NCBI GenBank assembly: GCA_029264075.1
Contig: JARICQ010000090.1
Span: 1-8,217, forward strand
Reading direction: 5' to 3'
Length of the DNA stretch: 8,217 nucleotides
DNA from: Tissierellaceae bacterium
GTDB taxonomy: Bacteria; Bacillota; Clostridia; Tissierellales; Tissierellaceae
Part shown: piece by piece, positions 1 through 7,040 of the stretch
How the letters are laid out: every line of letters begins with the position of its first letter
How positions within the stretch are numbered: the first letter of the stretch is position 1
Notes under the pieces: model-generated
The model's input: the letters and a program-made list of their open reading frames with translations, nothing else
Told to the model about the DNA's origin: nothing
Databases searched by the model: none
Program-made: the position numbers and the translations under genes

Positions 1-104
1 TTGCAGAAAAAGTAAAGATGATTACTCCAGTACCAGGTGGAGTAGGATCAGTGACTACATCACTTCTTCTAGGACAAGTGGTAAAAGCTTGTAAGATGAA
101 TTAA
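1..104 (+). CDS. folD: FolD (methylenetetrahydrofolate dehydrogenase/cyclohydrolase), C-terminal end only
   Basis: This is the last 33 codons of a gene that begins left of the window; the frame runs from base 3 to a TAA at 102-104. The peptide contains MITPVPGGVGSVTTSLLL and ends in VVKACKMN. The PVPGGVG segment is the conserved C-terminal signature of FolD, where it helps form the dinucleotide-binding site; the SVTTS continuation, instead of PMT, is a variant common in clostridia. FolD is a bifunctional cytosolic enzyme that interconverts 5,10-methylene-, 5,10-methenyl- and 10-formyl-tetrahydrofolate in one-carbon metabolism. It converges on the PBP gene and is closed by the shared hairpin at 139-187. 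The identification rests on a short but very characteristic segment; the catalytic part is outside the window. Confidence 0.9.
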   Translation, partial: AEKVKMITPVPGGVGSVTTSLLLGQVVKACKMN

Positions 105-138
105 AAATACAAATAAATATCCTTAAAAGATATAAAAT

Positions 139-187
139 AAAAAAGATATCTACCGTGAATCACTAAATACGGTAGATATCTTTTTTT
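139..187. terminator. Bidirectional Rho-independent terminator between folD and the PBP gene
   Basis: A perfect 18-bp inverted repeat pairs 139-156 (AAAAAAGATATCTACCGT) with 169-186 around a 12-base loop (157-168). The arm ends are A-rich on the left and T-rich on the right, so the hairpin is followed by a U run in either direction: T181-T187 for folD, and the complement of A139-A144 for the PBP gene. The right arm touches the PBP stop codon (186-188), so the hairpin begins directly at the end of that gene. This is the expected arrangement between two convergent genes. Confidence 0.92.
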
Positions 188-3179
188 ATTCTGAGCTTTC
201 TCCCTCTGTTTCTTCATCTTCATCTGAAGGGAAGAATGGGAAGTAGTAGTCATAGTCCTCTTCATCTTCTTCGGGGACTTCTTGCCCGTTTTCATTGCTT
301 TCGCCATTTTCTTCTTCAAACTCACCATTTTCTTCTGGATCTTCATCTTCAGGAGGGATAACTGTATCCACACCATGGTAGCTGCATACTGATAATGGCT
401 TTCTAAAACCATAATCACTAGGCACTATACCGTTGTTTTCTGAAGGTATATATCTTGGTGAAGTTTCTACAAATACCCTTGTTTGAACCACACTTGGTGG
501 ACAAAATTCATTTGCAATTGATCCATTTGAAGAATCTATTGTAACTGATACGTGAGCATCACAGCGTTCTTTTGGTTCCGTTCCTTGGGCAAAGATCTCA
601 TTTCTAATCGTGCTACCTCTTGGGTCCTGTGAGCAGAGTGAGCTAGGAAGCTTTCCTGATTGAGAGCAGATATTCAAACTGACTATTCCATCAGGCTTAT
701 CAAAGGATGGCTTGTTTTCTAAATCCTCGTGTACCTTTGTCATTATATACTTCCAAAGCTCTGCTGCCTTGCTGCTTCCTTGAGATAGAGTAATAGTAGG
801 GGAGTCGTTTCCTATCCAAACTCCAGTTGCATAGTAGGGAGTAAAGCCAACAAACCATATATCAGCTTGTTTTTGAGTAGTACCAGTTTTTCCACCTACA
901 GCCATATTGTTCAGATTTGCCCTACCAGCAATACCACTTGTAACTGTTGTTCTAAGAATATCTTTCATTATATATGCGACCTGTGGAGAAACGACTATAT
1001 TCTCCTTGGGCGTATTATCTATTAACAAATTTCCTTTTTTATCTTCTATCTTTGTAAATGCCCTAGGGGCAATATATACACCATCATTTGCAATAGCACC
1101 AAATGCTGCTGTTACTTCCAAAGGAGTAAGACCTTGGGTCATTCCACCCAGTCCCAGTGCTGACAAGTTTTCATCATTGTGGGATCTATTTTCTTGGGCA
1201 GTTACAAAACTATCATTTTCAGGATCAGAATTATCTATTATCCCAAGTTTTTCAAGATAAGGTAGTACATTTTGCACACCAACCTTGTCAACAACTTTTA
1301 CAGAATTGACATTTCCAGATTGTTCAACAGACTTTCTCAAACTATAAATACCCCTATAACCTCTATACCAGTTGTTAGGCCAAAGCTTGCCATTAGAATA
1401 GAAGGGAACATCATCTATAGGACTTGCAGCTGTAAAGCCGCTATCAAGCGCTGGTAGATAGGCACCAATAGGTTTCATTACAGATCCTGGTTGTCTTTGA
1501 GATGCAGTAGCTCTATTTAATATTCTTGATCCTTCTATATCCCTACCACCAACAAGTGCTGCTATTTCTCCAGTCCTATAGTCCAAGATGACTGTAGCTG
1601 ATTGAGGTTGAACAACTCCATCAACTGACCTATAAAAATACCTACTATCTATAATCATATTTTCATTTCCATCAATTGTATAGAAATCTTTGTTTTCTGA
1701 GAGAAAATCCACACTAATTCTAATTTCCTTATTTTCTCCTACACTAAATTTATCTTCTGGAAGAATTATACTTCCAACAGTGTGTGTCACAAGATTTTTA
1801 TTTTCATCAAGTCTATAATAATCAGCTATATCTATATGCTTGGCATAGGGAGCCAACTTTGAGTTTTTTATAAACAAATCGCTCTCCCGAAACTCATAGG
1901 TCCCCTTCTCAATCACTAACTGCAGATTGTCATTAAGTAAATTTTCTTGCTTATAGTAGAGAATACCACCTTGATTATCTAATATGTTGCCTGCATTACT
2001 CAGACGCCAATCTATGAGGAATGGACCTCGAAAACTAGATGGGTCTCCTGCTAGAATTTCAGTAAAATTATTATAGACATCTTCTAACTGCCTTTGAAGA
2101 TCTAAGTCAATAGTAGAATAAATCTTAAGGCCACCAGTGAAAATCTCATTTTGAGCTTCTTCTTTTGTATAGCCAAATTGTTTCATCAAAGCTTCTTCAA
2201 CTTGAGTCTTTACAAAGTCATTAAAATATGAAGAAATATCTTGGATTTTCTTATCACCAGGTTTTAAATTCGCCTTTATATCTTCAGACAATGCTTGCTC
2301 GTATTGAGCTTGGCTTATCTTTTCTAAAGACAACATTTTATCAAGGATAATTCTCTGCCTTTTAACAGATTCATCATTATATACTGCAAAGTATTTCTCG
2401 CCTAGTATATTTAACTGCCCAACCTCCTGATGATTTGAAGCATCAAAGTCTTCTGGGCGTATAGTTTGATAGGGAGAGTATCTGCTAGGACTCTTTACTA
2501 TTCCAGCAAAAAGAGCAGATTCAGCTATAGTTAAATCCTCTACATCCTTTGAAAAATATGTTTGAGCTGCTTCTTGTACCCCATAGGCTCCTTGACCTAG
2601 ATTGATTCTATTTAAATATGCTTCCAATATTTGGTCCTTAGTCAAAGCCCTATCCATTTGAACTGCAAGATAAGCCTCTTTTATCTTTCTGTCCCAACTT
2701 TTATCCATATTCAAATAGACATTTCGAACTAATTGTTGTGTAATGGTACTGGCTCCTCTAACTATAGAGCCTGCCTTTACATTGTCAATTGCAGAAGAAA
2801 CTATACCTTTTGGATCCACTCCAAAGTGATCTTTAAATCTCTCGTCTTCTATGGATATAAATGCCTCTTGTAGATGGTTAGGCATTATATCTAGATCAAC
2901 CACAGTTCTAAATTCAGGAGCTTGTATCTTCTCTATAAGCTCACCATTTGAATCATAAATAGTTGAAGTTTGATCAAGACTTGCATTTACATTGGCAGGG
3001 TCAATATCTGGAACATCTTTTAATATAGAAAGCACAGCTCCAACAACTATACCACCACCTATCACTACTAACATAATAATAATTAATAATAATATTTTAA
3101 AGAATTTAAAGAACTTGTTCCCTGACTTTTTCCTTCTTTTCTTTTTTGTCTTGCTATTTTTTTCATTATTGTTATCCAC
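186..3179 (-). CDS. Class A penicillin-binding protein (PBP1A type), bifunctional transglycosylase/transpeptidase
   Basis: A 997-residue protein that polymerises lipid II and cross-links peptidoglycan at the outer membrane face. Residues 1-22 are lysine-rich and cytoplasmic; about 23-53 form one signal anchor. The GT51 domain follows: EDERFKDHFGVD (111-122, catalytic Glu111), RGASTITQQLVRN (141-153), then RKIKEAYLAVQMDRAL (164-179) and EAYLNRINLGQGAYG (186-200). About 380-520 is a linker domain. The transpeptidase shows SVMK (566-569, acyl-enzyme Ser566), SGN (621-623) and KTGTT (764-768). All key residues are present. Residues 835-935 hold five cysteines (838, 849, 873, 893, 932), and about 943-997 are a strongly acidic tail. 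The start is GTG at 3177-3179, set by AAGGAGGT six bases upstream. It is somewhat long for the family because of the C-terminal extension. It is transcribed alone, divergent from rluF. The symbol (ponA, mrcA or pbpA-like) is left open. Confidence 0.95.
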   Translation of the reverse strand: MDNNNEKNSKTKKKRRKKSGNKFFKFFKILLLIIIMLVVIGGGIVVGAVLSILKDVPDIDPANVNASLDQTSTIYDSNGELIEKIQAPEFRTVVDLDIMPNHLQEAFISIEDERFKDHFGVDPKGIVSSAIDNVKAGSIVRGASTITQQLVRNVYLNMDKSWDRKIKEAYLAVQMDRALTKDQILEAYLNRINLGQGAYGVQEAAQTYFSKDVEDLTIAESALFAGIVKSPSRYSPYQTIRPEDFDASNHQEVGQLNILGEKYFAVYNDESVKRQRIILDKMLSLEKISQAQYEQALSEDIKANLKPGDKKIQDISSYFNDFVKTQVEEALMKQFGYTKEEAQNEIFTGGLKIYSTIDLDLQRQLEDVYNNFTEILAGDPSSFRGPFLIDWRLSNAGNILDNQGGILYYKQENLLNDNLQLVIEKGTYEFRESDLFIKNSKLAPYAKHIDIADYYRLDENKNLVTHTVGSIILPEDKFSVGENKEIRISVDFLSENKDFYTIDGNENMIIDSRYFYRSVDGVVQPQSATVILDYRTGEIAALVGGRDIEGSRILNRATASQRQPGSVMKPIGAYLPALDSGFTAASPIDDVPFYSNGKLWPNNWYRGYRGIYSLRKSVEQSGNVNSVKVVDKVGVQNVLPYLEKLGIIDNSDPENDSFVTAQENRSHNDENLSALGLGGMTQGLTPLEVTAAFGAIANDGVYIAPRAFTKIEDKKGNLLIDNTPKENIVVSPQVAYIMKDILRTTVTSGIAGRANLNNMAVGGKTGTTQKQADIWFVGFTPYYATGVWIGNDSPTITLSQGSSKAAELWKYIMTKVHEDLENKPSFDKPDGIVSLNICSQSGKLPSSLCSQDPRGSTIRNEIFAQGTEPKERCDAHVSVTIDSSNGSIANEFCPPSVVQTRVFVETSPRYIPSENNGIVPSDYGFRKPLSVCSYHGVDTVIPPEDEDPEENGEFEEENGESNENGQEVPEEDEEDYDYYFPFFPSDEDEETEGESSE

Positions 3180-3185
3180 TAAACT

Positions 3186-3193
3186 ACCTCCTT
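3186..3193 (-). promoter_or_regulatory. Shine-Dalgarno site of the PBP gene, fixing a GTG start
   Basis: On the minus strand AAGGAGGT is followed by six bases and then GTG GAT AAC. This is a near-perfect match to the anti-SD sequence. It supports GTG at 3177-3179 as the start; no in-frame ATG lies between it and the lysine-rich N-terminus. Confidence 0.85.
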
Positions 3194-3215
3194 AATATAG
3201 AAAAGGCTTTAACTT

Positions 3216-3249
3216 TTTCTATTATATCATAGATAAGATATAATAGAAA
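3216..3249. repeat. Perfect 13-bp inverted repeat coinciding with the PBP promoter
   Basis: TTTCTATTATATC (3216-3228) and GATATAATAGAAA (3237-3249) are exact reverse complements around an eight-base spacer (3229-3236). Each arm carries a TATAAT for one strand and the -35-like TTTCTA for the other. The + strand therefore has TTTCTA at 3216-3221 and TATAAT at 3239-3244, also with a 17-base spacer. It could be a symmetrical bidirectional promoter, a dyad operator, or both. It lacks the GC stem and U run of a terminator. Confidence 0.75.
3221..3249 (-). promoter_or_regulatory. Candidate sigma-A promoter of the PBP gene
   Basis: On the minus strand a consensus -10 TATAAT (3221-3226) lies 17 bases downstream of TTTCTA (3244-3249). 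The latter matches TTGACA at only three of six positions. The predicted start near base 3214 would give a leader of roughly 35 bases before the GTG. The perfect -10, the ideal spacer and the position directly upstream of the gene support it; the weak -35 limits confidence. Confidence 0.55.
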
Positions 3250-3387
3250 TATTTCTCGTCCTATATAATATTAAAATACGGTTACAATTATTAAGCAAGC
3301 AATAATATCATTTATTCTAACTTGTCAAAAGTATAATATTATTGAAGGCATTATTTTCTACTGGCAATAATCAAGAGGGGATTTGAT

Positions 3388-3416
3388 TTATAGAATGACC
3401 CTCAATGTGTTATAAT
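3388..3416 (+). promoter_or_regulatory. Candidate extended -10 promoter of rluF
   Basis: TATAAT at 3411-3416 is preceded by TGT (3408-3410), giving the extended -10 form TGnTATAAT. The hexamer 17 bases upstream (TTATAG, 3388-3393) is a poor -35, which an extended -10 can tolerate. The predicted start is near 3423, with an untranslated leader of about 87 bases. Confidence 0.55.
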
Positions 3417-3493
3417 ATATTAAGTTAGCTTTTATAGGAAAATTGTATAATTGCTTTATAAAATAAAAAATATAAATTAAATATAGATTATAT

Positions 3494-3500
3494 AAAGGAG
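3494..3500 (+). promoter_or_regulatory. Shine-Dalgarno site deciding the rluF start
   Basis: AAAGGAG lies nine bases before ATG at 3510 but only three before the in-frame TTG at 3504. The ATG is therefore the likelier start, removing two residues from the longest open frame. Confidence 0.75.
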
Positions 3501-3509
3501 CTATTGAAG

Positions 3510-4385
3510 ATGCATGATGAAATAAGATTAAATAAGTATATAAGAGACTCAGGATTTTGTTCTAGAAGAGAAGCTGATAGATATATTGAATCAGGCGCTG
3601 TTTTAATCAACAAAAAAATAGCTACTATTGGTAGCATGGTAAAGTCTGGGGATAGGGTCTATGTAAATAATAGATTAATCGAACCAGAAGAACAGAAAAT
3701 ATACATCGCATTTAATAAACCAATGGGTATAACTTGTACAACAGATAAGGATGATCCTACAAATATCATTGATTATATAAGATATCCAAAACGCATATTT
3801 CCAATTGGGCGTATCGACAAAGATTCAGAGGGTCTGATTCTCCTAACTAATGATGGTGATATTGTCAATAGGATACTTAGAGTAGATAATGAGCATTCTA
3901 AGGAGTATGTAGTTACAGTAAATCGTAAAATAACAGACAGTTTTGTAGAAGAGATGAGCAGTGGTGTGAGTATACACAACACATTAACACTACCATGTCA
4001 AGTGGAGCGTATTAATGAAAATACATTTAGTATTACTTTAATCCAGGGACTAAACCGACAAATACGCCTAATGTGCGAGGCTCTAGGCTATGAAGTAGTT
4101 AACTTGAAACGTATTCGAGTGATGGGAATTACAAGCAAAGGTATTGGAGTTGGAAACTATAGAGAGTTATCATCCAAGGAAATAGAAGGCTTGTTAAAAG
4201 CGACTAAAAACTCATCAAAAACACAAGAGACGTCAAGAGCCAAAAAGAAATCAAAGCAACAAAGAAAACACAATCCTTCTGTCCGCTATGCAAAAAAAAA
4301 TAAAAAGCATTCAAGAAAAAATAAGAATAAAAGTCCAATACGGAGCTTAAATAAAAAGAAAAAGAAGAATAAAAAGAAAAAATAA
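3510..4385 (+). CDS. rluF: RluF-type 23S rRNA pseudouridine synthase with lysine-rich tail
   Basis: A 291-residue enzyme that isomerises a uridine in 23S rRNA (U2604 for E. coli RluF) to pseudouridine. An S4 RNA-binding domain occupies about 5-60 (RLNKYIRDSGFCSRREADRY, 6-25). The RsuA/RluB/E/F catalytic domain follows: FNKPMGI (68-74), FPIGRIDKDSEGLILLTNDG (97-116) with catalytic Asp103, KEYVVTV (131-137) and GLNRQIRLMCEALGYEV (180-196). The IGR[IL]DKDS and GLNRQIR...GYEV wording fits RluF better than RluB or RluE. From about 230 to the end the protein is disordered and very basic, finishing in runs of lysine; E. coli RluF also has a basic tail. The tail is encoded by A-rich DNA including nine consecutive A at 4292-4300. 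The target site in this host is inferred from the family. It lies about 115 bases upstream of hflX; no clear terminator separates them, only a 7-bp AT hairpin at 4387-4405. Confidence 0.92.
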   Translation: MHDEIRLNKYIRDSGFCSRREADRYIESGAVLINKKIATIGSMVKSGDRVYVNNRLIEPEEQKIYIAFNKPMGITCTTDKDDPTNIIDYIRYPKRIFPIGRIDKDSEGLILLTNDGDIVNRILRVDNEHSKEYVVTVNRKITDSFVEEMSSGVSIHNTLTLPCQVERINENTFSITLIQGLNRQIRLMCEALGYEVVNLKRIRVMGITSKGIGVGNYRELSSKEIEGLLKATKNSSKTQETSRAKKKSKQQRKHNPSVRYAKKNKKHSRKNKNKSPIRSLNKKKKKNKKKK

Positions 4386-4432
4386 AATATAAATCTTTTT
4401 TATATGGATTGGCCAAGGAGATTATTCGAAAG

Positions 4433-4461
4433 ATGAAAAAGCACCCATTTAGTGTTATAAT
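4433..4461 (+). promoter_or_regulatory. Candidate promoter of hflX
   Basis: TGTTATAAT (4453-4461) is an extended -10 identical to that of rluF. ATGAAA at 4433-4438 sits 17 bases upstream and matches four of six -35 positions. Transcription would start near 4468, giving a leader of about 32 bases before the TTG start. Confidence 0.55.
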
Positions 4462-4486
4462 GATAGAAGATGATATAGTAAATTTT

Positions 4487-4494
4487 GGAAGGTG
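4487..4494 (+). promoter_or_regulatory. Shine-Dalgarno site deciding a TTG start for hflX
   Basis: GGAAGGTG (4487-4494) is followed by five bases and TTG at 4500-4502. The longest frame begins at a TTG at 4485, which overlaps this site and has no SD of its own, so TTG 4500 is preferred. Confidence 0.7.
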
Positions 4495-4499
4495 ATATA

Positions 4500-5780
4500 T
4501 TGGAAAATCAAAAAACGAACATAGAAAGAGTTCTCATTATTGGGGTGGATATAAGTACAGATGTGATTGATATAGAAGATTCAATGGATGAGTTGGAAGA
4601 ACTAGTCAAGGCAGCAGGTGGACAGGTAGTAGCAAGACTTGTACAAAAAAGAGATTCTATTAATGCAGCGCTTTTTATTGGCAAGGGAAAAGTAGATGAA
4701 ATCAAAAACTACTGTCATGAGCTGGATATTTCAACAGTTGTATTTAATGATGAGCTTTCAGGTGCACAACTTAGAAACTTAGAAAAAATAATAGATAAAA
4801 AAATAGTAGATAGGACTACACTAATACTAGATATATTTTCAAGAAGGGCAAATTCCAAAGAAGGTAAACTTCAAATAGAACTTGCCCAGCTTAAATATAG
4901 GCTCCCAAGATTAGTTGGATTTAGAGATTATCTATCTAGAGAAGGTGCTGGCATAGGTACTAGGGGTCCTGGTGAGCAGAAACTTGAAACAGATAGAAGA
5001 CACATTTTAAGAGATATAGATAATATAGAAAAACTATTGGAAGAAGCAGGGAAGAATAGAGAAATTAAGAGAAGACAAAGACAGAGCTCAAACTTGCCTA
5101 TAGTTTCTCTAGTAGGATATACAAATGCAGGCAAATCAACTCTTCTAAACACCCTTATTAATTTAGACGAGGATGAGGACAAGAAAAATGTCTTTGTAAA
5201 AGATATGCTCTTTGCTACCTTAGACACATCCCTTAGAAGAGCTACGCTTCCAAATGGCCAACCATTTTTAATTACAGATACCGTTGGATTTGTATCTAAA
5301 TTACCTACAAAACTAATAGAGGCCTTTAAGGGAACCCTTGAAGAAGTAAAATATGCAGATCTCTTACTTCATGTTGTAGACGCATCAAGTGAGGATTTAG
5401 ATATACAAATAAAAACTACAAATACTATCCTACAAGAATTAGAAGTTTTAGATAAAGCTATAATTACAGTTTTTAATAAGGCGGACAAGATAGATTCAAT
5501 GAATCTCATCTATGACAATAAATTTGTAGATAATAAGATATTTATATCTGCTAAAACCGGACACAATATAGAAAAACTCTTAGAACTCATTGAAGAGCTT
5601 TTGCCCCAGCAGTATAAAGATGTAAGACTTGTATTTCCTTATGACCAACAGGCAGATCTAAGTTATTTTATGGAAAATTATAATGTAGAAGAAATAAAAT
5701 ATACAGAAGAAGGATCTGAAATTGAAGTAAACATAAATCAAATTGATATGGAAAAGTATAAAGATTTCATAACTGACTAG
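4500..5780 (+). CDS. hflX: GTPase HflX, ribosome-splitting factor
   Basis: A 426-residue, TRAFAC-class GTPase. HflX binds the 50S subunit and splits stalled or idle 70S ribosomes under stress; in some Firmicutes homologues contribute to antibiotic tolerance. The N-terminal HflX domain (about 8-190) holds GKGKVDEI (61-68), VVFNDELSGAQLRNLE (80-95), LPRLVGFRDYLSREGAGIGT (135-154) and the glycine loop GPGEQKLE (156-163). The coiled RNA-binding helices RRQRQSS end at about 197. The G domain has G1 GYTNAGKST (206-214), G2 Thr240 in FATLDT, G3 DTVGF (260-264), G4 NKAD (326-329) and G5 SAKTG (350-354). A short C-terminal domain ends at 426. All nucleotide-binding motifs are intact and the length is normal. 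The TTG start is chosen from the SD spacing. The next gene begins 24 bases after the stop, so the two are probably co-transcribed. Confidence 0.96.
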   Translation: MENQKTNIERVLIIGVDISTDVIDIEDSMDELEELVKAAGGQVVARLVQKRDSINAALFIGKGKVDEIKNYCHELDISTVVFNDELSGAQLRNLEKIIDKKIVDRTTLILDIFSRRANSKEGKLQIELAQLKYRLPRLVGFRDYLSREGAGIGTRGPGEQKLETDRRHILRDIDNIEKLLEEAGKNREIKRRQRQSSNLPIVSLVGYTNAGKSTLLNTLINLDEDEDKKNVFVKDMLFATLDTSLRRATLPNGQPFLITDTVGFVSKLPTKLIEAFKGTLEEVKYADLLLHVVDASSEDLDIQIKTTNTILQELEVLDKAIITVFNKADKIDSMNLIYDNKFVDNKIFISAKTGHNIEKLLELIEELLPQQYKDVRLVFPYDQQADLSYFMENYNVEEIKYTEEGSEIEVNINQIDMEKYKDFITD

Positions 5781-5804
5781 TAATTAGATTGAAAGGAAGT
5801 TTTT

Positions 5805-6452
5805 ATGGAAAGATCATACAAGACTATATTTAAATATGGTGAAGATGAAATAATTATAAATAAATCTAGATTTATATCTTATGCAATCCCGATTGAAAGT
5901 GAAGAGGATGCGCTTGAATTTATAGAAGAAATAAAAAAGAAGAATAGGGATGCCACCCACAATGTATATGCATATGTGGTAGGGGAAACTAGCAATATTC
6001 AAAGGTTTAGTGATGATGGTGAGCCATCTGGGACGGCTGGCATACCTGCCCTAGAGGTAATAAAAAAGGAAGACTTAAGAAATGTGGCAGTTGTTGTTAC
6101 AAGATATTTTGGAGGAACAAAGTTAGGGGCTGGAGGACTTATAAGAGCCTACACAAGGGGATGTAAAATAGGTCTAGAAGCGAGCACAATAGTAGACATG
6201 GTCCCTCATATGAAATTAAAAACATCAATTGACTACACAGCCTATGGAAAAATTGAAAATTATCTAATAAATAGCGAATATATAATTGATGATACGATTT
6301 ACGATGAAAATGTAAATATATATCTGTATGTAAAGATAAATGATTTGGAGCTCTTCAATAAGGATATGATGGATCTTACTAGTGGAGATGTAGAAGTAGA
6401 AGAAATCGGGATAGAGCACATAGCTATTAAAAATGGAAAAAGAATAATATAA
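5805..6452 (+). CDS. YigZ/IMPACT family protein (UPF0029 plus DUF1949)
   Basis: A 215-residue two-domain protein. The N-terminal IMPACT (UPF0029) domain covers about 18-125 with the family motifs KSRFIS (20-25), ATHNVYAYV (50-58), RFSDDGEPSGTAGIP (67-81) and VVVTRYFGGTKLGAGGLIRA (97-116). The C-terminal DUF1949 ferredoxin-like domain covers about 140-197. The length matches E. coli YigZ. The bacterial function is not established; the eukaryotic relatives IMPACT and Yih1 inhibit GCN2 activation, and a nucleic-acid-binding role has been suggested from structure. ATG 5805 is preceded by AAAGGAAG (5792-5799) with five bases between. The 24-base gap to hflX suggests one operon and so a possible tie to ribosome stress, which is inference. 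It is not a peptidase, despite older annotations that link the family to proline dipeptidases. Confidence 0.93.
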   Translation: MERSYKTIFKYGEDEIIINKSRFISYAIPIESEEDALEFIEEIKKKNRDATHNVYAYVVGETSNIQRFSDDGEPSGTAGIPALEVIKKEDLRNVAVVVTRYFGGTKLGAGGLIRAYTRGCKIGLEASTIVDMVPHMKLKTSIDYTAYGKIENYLINSEYIIDDTIYDENVNIYLYVKINDLELFNKDMMDLTSGDVEVEEIGIEHIAIKNGKRII

Positions 6453-6453
6453 A

Positions 6454-6484
6454 TTGAGTTGATATTTTAAAAGTAGGGTATAAT
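6454..6484 (+). promoter_or_regulatory. Possible promoter of the CoA-binding protein gene
   Basis: TATAAT at 6479-6484 lies just upstream of the SD of the next gene. TTGAGT (6454-6459) has a 19-base spacer and TTGATA (6459-6464) a 14-base one; neither spacing is ideal. The leader would be only about 12 bases. The gene may also be read through from hflX-yigZ. Confidence 0.4.
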
Positions 6485-6502
6485 CTGAGAGAGGTGAAAT
6501 AG

Positions 6503-6910
6503 ATGGATATGAAAAAAAATAAAGAAGCTATGCTAGAAAAAAAGAATTGGGCAGTAGCTGGTGTTACAGCTAGAAAAGAAAGATATGGATACAAGATATG
6601 GAAGACACTAAAGGAACATGGTTACAACACTTTTGGAGTAAATCCAAATTATGATGAACTTGAAGATGAGAAAATATATCATAAATTAGTTGACATACCA
6701 GAAAAAGTAGATGTATTAGATATGGTTGTAGGACCAAAGATTGCAATGGAAACACTAGATGATGCCAAAGAAGCAGGTATAGAATATATATGGTTTCAGC
6801 CAGGATCATTTAATGATCAAGTAATTAAAAAAGCAGAAGATATGAATTTTAAAATAGTATACAATGATTGTGTATATGCTGTTCTAAAAGTCAAACAATC
6901 AATGAATTAA
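6503..6910 (+). CDS. CoA-binding Rossmann-fold protein (CoA_binding_2, YccU-like)
   Basis: A 135-residue single-domain protein. WAVAGVTARKERYGYKIWKT (16-35) is the nucleotide-binding strand-loop-helix. GVNPNYDELEDEKIYHKLVD (45-64) carries the family's NP-x-Y element. IPEKVDVLDMVVGP (65-78), YIWFQPGSFNDQVIKKAE (95-112) and IVYNDCVYAVL (118-128) correspond to the remaining conserved blocks, including the Cys at 123 where homologues have a similar D-x-C. The fold matches the CoA-binding domain of succinyl-CoA synthetase alpha subunits. No catalytic domain is attached, so the ligand and role are unknown; CoA or acyl-CoA binding is inferred from the family. The start is ATG 6503, six bases after AGAGGTG (6490-6496); the ATG at 6509 is too far. 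A terminator follows at 6971-7006. Confidence 0.88.
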   Translation: MDMKKNKEAMLEKKNWAVAGVTARKERYGYKIWKTLKEHGYNTFGVNPNYDELEDEKIYHKLVDIPEKVDVLDMVVGPKIAMETLDDAKEAGIEYIWFQPGSFNDQVIKKAEDMNFKIVYNDCVYAVLKVKQSMN

Positions 6911-6932
6911 AAAGAATATTAATGGACAAATC

Positions 6933-7040
6933 CTAGTCACAAGTAGAAGTAAATATATATTTATTGTTGGGAATAGACTATAGCTAGTTGATATAGTCTA
7001 TTTTTTCTCTTGTAAGTGGTTTTAGAGCTAGTTACAAGTA
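6933..7040 (+). repeat. Imperfect 13-base direct repeat on either side of the terminator
   Basis: CTAGTCACAAGTA (6933-6945) and CTAGTTACAAGTA (7028-7040) differ at one base and lie 95 bases apart, with the terminator between. CTTGTAA (7009-7015) is complementary to TTACAAG (7032-7038) and could partly pair with the upstream copy too. Chance in AT-rich DNA cannot be excluded. Confidence 0.4.
6971..7006 (+). terminator. Rho-independent terminator after the CoA-binding gene
   Basis: AATAGACTATA (6972-6982) pairs perfectly with TATAGTCTATT (6992-7002) around a nine-base loop (6983-6991). The run T7001-T7006 follows at once. The stem is AT-rich but long. It lies 60 bases after the stop and separates the hflX-yigZ-CoA group from yebC. 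Confidence 0.82.

Larger units (their letters stand above)
3194..3493. other. Divergent intergenic region between the PBP gene and rluF
   Basis: About 300 very AT-rich bases with no credible coding frame. They hold the palindromic promoter (3216-3249) near the PBP gene and an extended -10 promoter (3408-3416) near rluF. Between these, 3250-3387 contain only weak AT inverted repeats, for example 3300-3308 with 3336-3344 (nine bases, 27-base loop), and an eight-base direct repeat GCAATAAT at 3299-3306 and 3364-3371. I see no riboswitch, T-box or small RNA signature. The rluF leader (about 3423-3509) has no strong hairpin. Confidence 0.6.

Noticed and set aside
101..418. A 105-codon minus-strand frame overlapping the end of the PBP gene and the terminator
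   Set aside because: It runs in another frame through the acidic-tail coding region, giving a low-complexity lysine/methionine protein, and crosses the terminator hairpin.
907..1457. Open frames of 117 and 61 codons on the + strand inside the PBP gene
   Set aside because: They lie opposite a gene with intact catalytic motifs, have no Shine-Dalgarno sites and no recognisable protein features; they are antisense shadows.
3300..3344. Inverted repeat CAATAATAT/ATATTATTG as a terminator or operator
   Set aside because: Nine AT-only pairs with a 27-base loop are expected by chance in such AT-rich DNA.
4204..4416. A 70-codon minus-strand frame opposite the rluF tail
   Set aside because: It is the Phe/Ser/Tyr-rich complement of the A-rich polylysine tail; no start signals.
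6570..6809. A 79-codon minus-strand frame opposite the CoA-binding gene
   Set aside because: It lacks family features and a ribosome-binding site, while the + strand gene has conserved motifs.
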